Shown one piece after another: positions 20,478 to 26,755 of a stretch of DNA of 26,755 nt. The stretch covers positions 1-26,755 of the forward strand of contig PCRW01000052.1 in assembly GCA_002772115.1 (NCBI GenBank), given 5' to 3'. Numbering within the stretch: the first letter of the stretch is position 1; the number at the start of each line of letters is the position of its first letter. This stretch comes from Candidatus Moranbacteria bacterium CG23_combo_of_CG06-09_8_20_14_all_35_22 (lineage in GTDB: Bacteria > Patescibacteriota > Minisyncoccia > Moranbacterales > UBA2206). The notes beneath the pieces were generated by a model that was not told the DNA's origin, did not search any database, and worked only from the letters and a program-made list of their open reading frames with translations. Made by a program: the position numbers and the translations under genes.

Positions 20478-22979
20478 TTATTTTCTAATCTCCAACCCTA
20501 ATTCTTTTTCCAATCCTGCGACAATTTTCCCCATCACTTCATCCACTTCCTTGTTTTCTAGTGTTCGCTCGCTCGCGCCGAATTCAATATGGTAGGCGAA
20601 GCTGGTCACTCCGTCTTTGAAAAAGATGTCGAACATTGAAACATTCAAGATTAAATTTCCGCCAATTTTTTTGATTAGTTTTTGAATTTCAATGGCCTTG
20701 GTTTCGCCTTTGGCAAGCATGGAAATGTCGCGGGTAATGATTGGGAATTTTTGTAAAGCTTTATAGACAATTTCTTTTTGAGAAATTTTTAAAAGTTTCT
20801 CCGTGTCCAATTCACAAATCGCCACTCTTTTTCCAATTTTATATTTTCCCAAAACCAAAGGATTGATTTCCCCTATCATTCCGATTTTTTCACCGTCCAC
20901 CAAAATTTCTGCACTTCGCGATGAATGGAAAACGCTCAAAGGTTCAACCTTTGGCGCGCCAAAGGTCGAACCTTTGGATACGCCTAGCTTCTCCAACAAA
21001 CTTTCCACTGCACCTTTTGTACTATAGAAAGTTTCCGCGCCCTTATCTTTTTCAAGAACTTGCGTCATCACGAGCATTCTTTTTTCTTCTACTGCATTAT
21101 TGTTTGGCCAATAAACTTTTCCGATTTCAAAAATATTAAAACTTTCAAAATTATTTATATTTGTTTTAACATTTTTCAAAATATTTGGCACCAGACTCAC
21201 CCTAACATATTTTTGATCAGGATTCATTGGACTGGAAAGTTCAAAATGTTTAATGCCATCCAATCCACAATTATTAGCATCCATCTGGGAATAGAAAGAA
21301 TAGTTATACATTTCATCAAATCCAAAACCAACTGCAATTTCTCCCAGTTTTCGCTCAAAAGACAAAATTTCATTTATCTTGGCGGGAATAACAGGTTCAA
21401 CAAGCGGTCTTGGTTCAATTTTTTCATATCCCCAAATGCGTCCAAGTTCTTCAATTAAATCCTCTTGAGTCTTAAGATCAACTCTAAATGTAGGAACAGC
21501 ACACACTACCTTATATGGTTGAATGGTAGTAGTGATGCCTAAATTATTTAATATTCTTATAATTTCTTTTTTTGAAATTATTTCTCCTAAAAGAGAGTTT
21601 ACATATTCCAAATCTAGTTTTATTTTACAAGGTTTGATTTTATTCGGATAAATATCAATTATTCCTTCCAGTTTTGCATTGGCAATTTTTTCTAATATTT
21701 CCACAATTCTAACAATAGCTTTTTCCGCTAAATTTGAATCAATTTCTTTTTCAAATCGATCAGACGATTCAGTTTTAATGCCCAGCCTTGTTCTTGAGCG
21801 TCTAATGTTAACAGCATCAAAATTAGCCGCTTCCAAAATTATTGTCTTGGTATTTTCATTTATGCCAGAATCTTTTCCACCCATAATTCCAGCCAGCGCC
21901 AAAGGCGTTTCGCCATTAGTAATGAGCAAATCAGCATTATTTAATTCTAGAATTGATTCGTCCAATAAAACTAATTTTTCTTTATCTTTCGCACGACGCA
22001 CAACTATCTGAACTTTGGATTTTGTCCGCCAGCTGGCGGATTGGGATTTACCTGCCTCGCCGACAGGCGGGTTTGGAAATTGGAAATTGGAAATTGGAAA
22101 TTCGCTTTTGATTTTATCAAAATCAAAAGCGTGCATTGGCTGTCCAAGCTCTAGCATCACATAATTTGTCGCGTCAACTACATTGTTGATCGGACGAATA
22201 CCAGAAGCCTCCAATCGTTGTTTCATCCAACTTGGCGAATCCTTGATTTCCACATTTTCCATCACTGCGCCAATATAGCGAAAACACAATTTCTTATCAT
22301 CAATCTTAACCTTCAGCAAATTCGAGGTGAAACCTCGAGTAACTCGAGGTTTCACCTCGAATTGCAACCCATCAAAATCATACTCAAATTTTCGGTTTTC
22401 TAAAACTGAAATTTCTCGCGCCACGCCAACATGGCTAGTTGCATCGTGTGCTCGATCCGGCAAAACCTTAATTTCAAAAATCGTGTCATCTTCCACGCCT
22501 AAATATTTTTTAGCCGGCTCTCCAACTTTCGCATTTTTTTCTAAAATAAAAATTCCACTATGATCAGTTCCAAGTCCCAACTCATCCAACGCGCAAAGCA
22601 TACCAAAAGATTTTTCTCCACGAATTTCGGCTTCCCCTATCTCTATTCCATTAGGTAATTTCGTTCCAACTAAAGCTACTGGAACTTTGTCACCAACTTG
22701 AATATTTTTCGCCCCACAAACAATATCCAAAACTCCTTCTCCTTTATAAGGAGAAGGTTGGGATGAGGTCCCGATATCAATTTTTGTCAATTGCAATTTA
22801 TCCGCATTCGGATGTTTTCTGATTTCTAAAATCTTCCCCACCACCACTCCATCGAAATTCCATTTTTTTTCTTCCATCCCCTCAATTTCCAATGAATGCA
22901 TGGTCAAAATCTCCCTCGCTTTTTCTGGGGATAATTTTGTTCCACTTAATTCTTGCAACCAATTATAACTGTACTTCAT
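20478..22979 (-). CDS. pheT: Phenylalanyl-tRNA synthetase beta subunit
   Basis: The 833-aa beta chain of the alpha2-beta2 enzyme binds tRNA-Phe and edits mischarged Tyr. The N-terminal tRNA-binding OB domain is visible at about 40-165 (VGKILEIRKHPNADKLQLTK), followed by the B3/B4 editing domain (about 225-440), B5 (about 445-520), the catalytic-like core with EELGRIWGYEKI and YNYSFYS, and the C-terminal FDX-ACB domain (about 740-833, FPIITRDISMLAKGE). The gene is slightly longer than usual because of at least four short repeat-derived insertions, at about residues 72-82 (QPSPYKGEG), 208-220, 293-318 and 668-682. All keep the frame. The gene follows pheS after a 91-bp spacer made of a TACAAAA palindrome. 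Confidence 0.96.
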   Translation of the reverse strand: MKYSYNWLQELSGTKLSPEKAREILTMHSLEIEGMEEKKWNFDGVVVGKILEIRKHPNADKLQLTKIDIGTSSQPSPYKGEGVLDIVCGAKNIQVGDKVPVALVGTKLPNGIEIGEAEIRGEKSFGMLCALDELGLGTDHSGIFILEKNAKVGEPAKKYLGVEDDTIFEIKVLPDRAHDATSHVGVAREISVLENRKFEYDFDGLQFEVKPRVTRGFTSNLLKVKIDDKKLCFRYIGAVMENVEIKDSPSWMKQRLEASGIRPINNVVDATNYVMLELGQPMHAFDFDKIKSEFPISNFQFPNPPVGEAGKSQSASWRTKSKVQIVVRRAKDKEKLVLLDESILELNNADLLITNGETPLALAGIMGGKDSGINENTKTIILEAANFDAVNIRRSRTRLGIKTESSDRFEKEIDSNLAEKAIVRIVEILEKIANAKLEGIIDIYPNKIKPCKIKLDLEYVNSLLGEIISKKEIIRILNNLGITTTIQPYKVVCAVPTFRVDLKTQEDLIEELGRIWGYEKIEPRPLVEPVIPAKINEILSFERKLGEIAVGFGFDEMYNYSFYSQMDANNCGLDGIKHFELSSPMNPDQKYVRVSLVPNILKNVKTNINNFESFNIFEIGKVYWPNNNAVEEKRMLVMTQVLEKDKGAETFYSTKGAVESLLEKLGVSKGSTFGAPKVEPLSVFHSSRSAEILVDGEKIGMIGEINPLVLGKYKIGKRVAICELDTEKLLKISQKEIVYKALQKFPIITRDISMLAKGETKAIEIQKLIKKIGGNLILNVSMFDIFFKDGVTSFAYHIEFGASERTLENKEVDEVMGKIVAGLEKELGLEIRK
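20939..20974. repeat. Palindromic insertion in pheT (d)
   Basis: GGTTCAACCTTTGG and CCAAAGGTCGAACC are inverted around CGCG inside pheT and encode KGSTFGAPKVEPL. It is the same palindrome type as in valS at 17163. Confidence 0.65.
22023..22108. repeat. Composite repeat insertion in pheT (c)
   Basis: It holds two G+C-rich palindromes (TCCGCCAGCTGGCGGA at about 22026-22041, and CCTGCCTCGCCGACAGGCGGG-type near 22051-22071) followed by four tandem copies of a GGAAATT unit (about 22074-22102). Together they encode an insertion of about 25 residues, FPISNFQFPNPPVGEAGKS onwards. The second palindrome recurs at about 25326-25345 in an intergenic region. Confidence 0.75.
22324..22358. repeat. Palindromic insertion in pheT (b)
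   Basis: GAGGTGAAACCTCGAGT and ACTCGAGGTTTCACCTC are near-adjacent perfect inverted copies inside pheT, encoding EVKPRVTRGFTS. Confidence 0.75.
22735..22759. repeat. Palindromic insertion in pheT (a)
   Basis: CCTTCTCCTTTATAAGGAGAAGG is a near-perfect palindrome (written here as two arms CCTTCTCCTT and AAGGAGAAGG) encoding QPSPYKGEG. Peptides of this NPSPKGEG type mark dispersed palindromes in several bacterial groups. Confidence 0.7.
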
Positions 22980-22982
22980 ATT

Positions 22983-23068
22983 CCTACAAAATTACAAAAA
23001 TACAAAATTGCAGAAGCAATAATTTTTTTGTACTTTTGTATTTTTGTAAATTTTTGTACATTTGTAGG
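22983..23068. repeat. TACAAAA-type palindromic repeat, copy 1 (pheS-pheT spacer)
   Basis: CCTACAAAATTACAAAAATA at the left pairs with TATTTTTGTAAATTTTTGTACATTTGTAGG at the right around a short AT-rich loop (arms imperfect). It fills the pheS-pheT gap and has the same build as the repeat at 25653-25754. Confidence 0.7.
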
Positions 23069-23070
23069 TA

Positions 23071-24126
23071 CTAAAATTGTTTAACAAATCTCAAGTCTCC
23101 CGAATGAAAAAGCCTTACATCATCAATTTTATATTTCATCATTGCGAGTCGCTCTAAGCCAAATCCCCACGCAAATCCCTGATATTTGTTTCTCGGATAA
23201 CCAGCGGAAACAAAAACATTTTGATTAACCATTCCGGCACCTCCCAATTCCAGCCAGCCTCCGTTTTTACAAACTCGACAACCAGAACCACCACAAACCA
23301 AGCAAGAGATATCGAATTCAAAGCTTGGCTCTGTGAATGGAAAATAACTTGGACGCAGTCGCACATTCACATCTTGTTTGAAAAAAGCGGAGAAAAATTC
23401 TTTGGCAGTAAATTTCAAATTTCCTACATTGACATTTTCTCCGGCAATCAAAGCTTCAAATTGGTAGAAAGTATGATCATGAGTGGTATCAGTGGCTTCT
23501 TTGCGAAAAACTTTCCCAAGAACAATGATGCGAAAAGGTGGTTTATTTTTTTCCATATATCTCGCCTGCACAGCCGAAGTTTGCGAACGCATAGAAAAAT
23601 TGTCCGCGTCTTTCCGCGTTCCGTCCGCGTTTATCTGCGAGCGAAGCCAAAAAGTATCTTGCATATCGCGCGCGGGATGATCTTTGGGAATATTTAGCGC
23701 ATCAAAATTATACCATTCATTTTCAATTTCCGGACCATCAGCAATTTCATAGCCCATTGAAGTAAATATATCTTCAATGTCGCGACGCACTAGCGAAATT
23801 GGATTGAAATGCCCCACACTTTTTTTCTTTCCTGGAATTGTCACATCAATTTTTTCTTTTTCGGCGTCAAAAAAATTCTCGGAAATTTCCTGCCGTTTAT
23901 TTTTGATTATCTCCCAAATTTGATTTTTCGTATTATTGGCCAACTCTCCAGTTTGTTTTTTTTCCTGCGGACTCAAATCTTTCAGACTTTTCAAAATTGC
24001 AATGAATTCACTCTTCCGGCCAGTGTACTTTTTTTCCAATTCAAAAAGAGCCTCCTCGCTCGGCTTAATCTTTTCAATTTCCGCCAAAAACTGCTTTTTT
24101 AAATTTTCAATTTTTTCCTTGAGCAT
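23071..24126 (-). CDS. pheS: Phenylalanyl-tRNA synthetase alpha subunit
   Basis: The 351-aa class II catalytic chain forms Phe-tRNA with PheT. The N-terminal coiled coil (about 1-85) binds the tRNA. Motif 1 is in VRRDIEDIFTSMGYEI; motif 2 is in FRIIVLGKVFRKEATDTTHD (about 198-217) with HTFYQFE after it; motif 3 is GFGLERLAMMKYKIDDVR (about 323-340). A Cys-rich loop, CLVCGGSGCRVCKNGGW (about 275-291), could bind zinc, as in many bacterial PheS. An insertion at about 160-177 (RSQINADGTRKDADNFSM) comes from a CGCGGA-type repeat. Length is within the family range. It is upstream of pheT in the classic order. Confidence 0.96.
   Translation of the reverse strand: MLKEKIENLKKQFLAEIEKIKPSEEALFELEKKYTGRKSEFIAILKSLKDLSPQEKKQTGELANNTKNQIWEIIKNKRQEISENFFDAEKEKIDVTIPGKKKSVGHFNPISLVRRDIEDIFTSMGYEIADGPEIENEWYNFDALNIPKDHPARDMQDTFWLRSQINADGTRKDADNFSMRSQTSAVQARYMEKNKPPFRIIVLGKVFRKEATDTTHDHTFYQFEALIAGENVNVGNLKFTAKEFFSAFFKQDVNVRLRPSYFPFTEPSFEFDISCLVCGGSGCRVCKNGGWLELGGAGMVNQNVFVSAGYPRNKYQGFAWGFGLERLAMMKYKIDDVRLFHSGDLRFVKQF
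23590..23642. repeat. CGCGGA-type repeat insertion in pheS
   Basis: Repeated TCCGCG/CCGCGT units (about 23603-23640), G+C rich against an AT-rich gene, encode QINADGTRKDADNF in the PheS loop before SQTSAVQARYM. RSQ occurs on both sides of the insert (LRSQ and MRSQ), which may reflect a short target duplication. Confidence 0.65.
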
Positions 24127-24130
24127 TTTT

Positions 24131-24157
24131 TTTATTCCCGCGTAAGCAGAAATTCAG
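24131..24157. repeat. Degraded dRS3-like repeat
   Basis: ATTCCCGCG followed by AGAAATTCAG looks like a decayed copy of the dispersed ATTCCCGCN-GCGGGAATCCAG palindrome. A clearer copy is at 25308-25355. Confidence 0.35.
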
Positions 24158-24175
24158 TATAAAATTTATTATGAT

Positions 24176-24823
24176 TTATTTTTTTGCAACAGAAATCATT
24201 TCGTTTATGTTTTTTATTAAATTTTCTTCGCTTATATTTTCACGCTTCTCATCTCCCTCTTTATAAGAACCACCCCAAGAACTCATTTCGACATCAAAAG
24301 TTCCATTGTCATTCTCCATGATATGCATTTCTGCTCGCATCTCATCTAATTTACAAGAAGCACATTCTTCGTTTTCTATTTTTGGCCAATTATTTTTTTC
24401 CAAATCATCTATAATTCTCTTTGTCCGCGTTCCATACAAAATTGGTTTTTTATAATGTAATGTTAGAAATAACTCGTCTTTATAGAAGTGCAACCCGTCA
24501 TTTCTTATTTCTGCCAATAATGCTTCGGTTACTTCAACAGGATGCGCAGCTGGTCCCAGAATGAGTTCTCCCATAGAGAGATCTATACCACCATGTTCTA
24601 CTTCACCTACTTGCATTAAATAAGGAATTCCACAGCCAGTGGTGCTAAGCAACATCACCCCAGCAGTTATTGCGAGAAAAGCTTTTCTTGCTTTTTCAAA
24701 TTTTCCTCCATGCATTTTATTTAATAATTCGATTTCATCTTTTGAAAAATCGTTAAGTTTTTCCAAAAATTTATCATTTTCAATCTTATTTGGAATAGTT
24801 TCAAAATTAATTTTTTCCAACAT
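24176..24823 (-). CDS. Putative lipoprotein, 215 aa
   Basis: No family is recognised. The segment KARKAFLAITAGVMLLSTTGC (about 44-64) is a typical lipoprotein signal peptide with lipobox LSTTGC. It is preceded by 43 residues rich in Glu/Lys, unusual for a signal peptide, so translation may instead start at Met37 (about 24715), giving MHGGKFEKARK and then the hydrophobic core; neither start has a convincing Shine-Dalgarno. The mature part is acidic, with ECASCKLDEMRAEMHI (about 152-167), where two Cys could form a disulphide, and no repeats. It lies 16 bases after the 94-aa gene and may be co-transcribed with it. Confidence 0.6.
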   Translation of the reverse strand: MLEKINFETIPNKIENDKFLEKLNDFSKDEIELLNKMHGGKFEKARKAFLAITAGVMLLSTTGCGIPYLMQVGEVEHGGIDLSMGELILGPAAHPVEVTEALLAEIRNDGLHFYKDELFLTLHYKKPILYGTRTKRIIDDLEKNNWPKIENEECASCKLDEMRAEMHIMENDNGTFDVEMSSWGGSYKEGDEKRENISEENLIKNINEMISVAKK

Positions 24824-24839
24824 AATATTTTCAAAATTA

Positions 24840-25124
24840 TTAAGCTTCTTCTTCTTTGGCCATTTTTTCCTCTATTAACTTTATTTCTTCGTCTATTATT
24901 TCCTGAGTATTTTTTGAATTTTTTTTATTTGCTAACGCAATTTTCTGCTTAAGATTTTTATTGATAATTTTCAAATTATCAAATGAATCTTCAGCAATAA
25001 ATTCTAGAATTGGAATAATTTGTTCGCTAGTTAATGTTTTTATAAAAATCGACCATACTTTTTTATCAAAATCACTCAATGCAGAATCTTCGATCAAATT
25101 ATTAAGTTTTTCTTTTTCATTCAT
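24840..25124 (-). CDS. Hypothetical 94-aa helical protein
   Basis: No family is recognised. The short, soluble, mostly helical protein has an N-terminal helix with MNEKEKLNNLIEDSALSDFD, a hydrophobic middle (VWSIFIKTLTSEQIIPILEFI, about 24-43) and a charged C-terminal helix rich in Lys and Glu (about 55-94, ending EEKMAKEEEA) that could form a coiled coil. It precedes the lipoprotein gene by 16 bases. Its function is unknown. Confidence 0.6.
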   Translation of the reverse strand: MNEKEKLNNLIEDSALSDFDKKVWSIFIKTLTSEQIIPILEFIAEDSFDNLKIINKNLKQKIALANKKNSKNTQEIIDEEIKLIEEKMAKEEEA

Positions 25125-25403
25125 TTATTTATTTTTATAAAAAATTATTTTTACTATTGATTTACATGTTTTCTTTTGAATTCTTCTATAAATAATCATT
25201 TCCTATTGAGTATACTATATTGTCCTACATATGCGGAAATCCAGTCCCAAATTTATCTTAAAATACAGAATATCCTTATATACTATTTTTTTATTTAGTT
25301 TCTACACTAGATTCCCGCCTTACTGCCTCGCCGGCAGGCGGGCGCGGGAATGACAATTATATCGACATTTCTATTCTAAGCCAAAACAAGGCTTCTTGCA
25401 AAT
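25125..25403. other. Intergenic region with dRS3-like palindrome, no gene seen
   Basis: The region is AT-rich without a credible reading frame. The only structure is at about 25308-25355: ATTCCCGC and GCGGGAAT enclose TGCCTCGCCGGCAGGCGGG, so a G+C-rich palindrome is nested inside a dRS3-like one. The inner part matches the insert in pheT at 22051-22071. Confidence 0.6.
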
Positions 25404-25643
25404 TTACATCCCCATCTTTTGTTTCGCCATTTGATATTGCTCTTCGGTGATTTGACCGGATTTTTTCATTTGTTCCATGGCAGAAAGAAGTTTGTCGCGA
25501 TTTTCAGGTTTCATTGCTTCGGCCATCAATTTTTGTTGTTCTTGCGGGCTCATATTTTGCAATTTTTTCATCGCCACTTTTTGCATCATATTTACCGCTG
25601 TCGAACTAATTTTTGACTTTGCTTTTTGGAATGGATTCCACAT
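25404..25643 (-). CDS. Small SHOCT-like protein, 79 aa
   Basis: The product is a small helical protein with a basic N-terminus (MWNPFQKAKSKISSTAVNMM), a Gln/Met-rich middle and a C-terminal module MEQMKKSGQITEEQYQMAKQ (about 57-76) resembling SHOCT domains (short helical, G-x-I-T-x-E-E-[FY]-x-x-x-K). SHOCT modules usually mediate oligomerisation. There is no signal peptide or membrane helix. It is flanked upstream by the TACAAAA palindrome that separates it from secF. The family match is by eye. Confidence 0.6.
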   Translation of the reverse strand: MWNPFQKAKSKISSTAVNMMQKVAMKKLQNMSPQEQQKLMAEAMKPENRDKLLSAMEQMKKSGQITEEQYQMAKQKMGM

Positions 25644-25652
25644 AGTAATTCC

Positions 25653-25754
25653 CTACAAAATTACAAAATTTTACAAAAATACGAATATACAAAAATTTAT
25701 TTTATTAGCTTTTTTGTACTTTTGTAATTTTGTATTTATTTTGTACTTTTGTAG
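25653..25754. repeat. TACAAAA-type palindromic repeat, copy 2
   Basis: CTACAAAATTACAAAATTTT at the left pairs with several TTTTGTA units at the right, ending TTTTGTAG at 25747-25754. It lies just after the secF stop codon and matches the repeat in the pheS-pheT spacer. Confidence 0.7.
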
Positions 25755-25755
25755 T

Positions 25756-26649
<894 letters not shown>

Positions 26650-26702
26650 TAGAATTTTTAATTTTTAAATTTTTAATTTTATAAATAAATCGTGTGTGAA
26701 TT

Positions 26703-26734
26703 ACCCTGTGTGTCCGAGTACGGACAACACAGGG
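26703..26734. repeat. Strong hairpin upstream of secF
   Basis: CCCTGTGTGTCCG and CGGACAACACAGGG pair around AGTA (one mismatch or bulge), a G+C-rich stem in an AT-rich spacer. No U tract follows on either strand. It could be a dispersed palindrome or an attenuating hairpin between secF and the gene to its right. Confidence 0.5.
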
Positions 26735-26755
26735 CGTCCAATAAATTACAATTCA

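Noticed and set aside
20803..22563. Plus-strand frames over pheT
   Set aside because: They are antisense shadows of pheT, partly kept open by its palindromic insertions.

Overview
The window looks like a chromosome segment from a low-G+C Candidate Phyla Radiation bacterium (Patescibacteria, Parcubacteria/Moranbacteria-like). This is inferred from the strong AT bias, the DUF4012 surface protein beside glycosyltransferases, a streamlined gene set with very short spacers, a ValRS with HMGS in place of the usual HMGH, and many small palindromic repeats, some inside reading frames. The genetic code is standard. No marker gene here fixes the lineage.

Left part, 1-6019, plus strand: an integron-like gene-cassette array. 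Five complete and one partial attC-like recombination sites (about 150-215 nt each, not counting one insertion) lie in the same orientation, each downstream of a plus-strand cassette gene or cassette remnant. Each site has an invariant AAC left box, a perfect or near-perfect L stem whose sequence changes from site to site, two inner hairpins, conserved unpaired linkers (GGTTAC/GGTTCA, CCCAAATT, AACTTC) and a right box that is GTT-type in three of six sites. Each cassette is also closed by its own private inverted repeat of up to about 60 nt, unrelated between cassettes. The cargo is an unknown 126-aa protein, a nearly empty cassette invaded by a 0.3-kb element with a 36-aa membrane peptide, a GNAT-fold/DUF2156-like protein, a peptide deformylase, a SpeD-like + DUF3326 gene pair, and a small membrane protein with a frameshifted last helix. 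No integrase is visible; by integron logic it would lie to the left of the window. The last cassette keeps its closing repeat but has lost its attC.

6048-6995, plus strand: chromosomal mscL and two small membrane proteins. The 70-aa one resembles the last cassette's product. They converge on murJ with a 3-nt gap.

6999-16034, minus strand: a cell-surface polysaccharide locus made of a polyprenyl-phosphate sugar transferase, three GT4 glycosyltransferases, a large DUF4012 membrane protein and a MurJ-family lipid flippase. Together they suggest building and flipping of a lipid-linked glycan. The sugar transferase is bracketed by two copies of one ACGAA-rich palindrome.

16152-26649, minus strand: core genes. 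These are RNase P RNA, valS with a terminator, an anchored hypothetical, pheT, pheS, three small hypotheticals (one lipoprotein-like, one SHOCT-like) and secF. The synthetase genes carry at least eight in-frame palindromic or repetitive insertions, comparable to Rickettsia palindromic elements.
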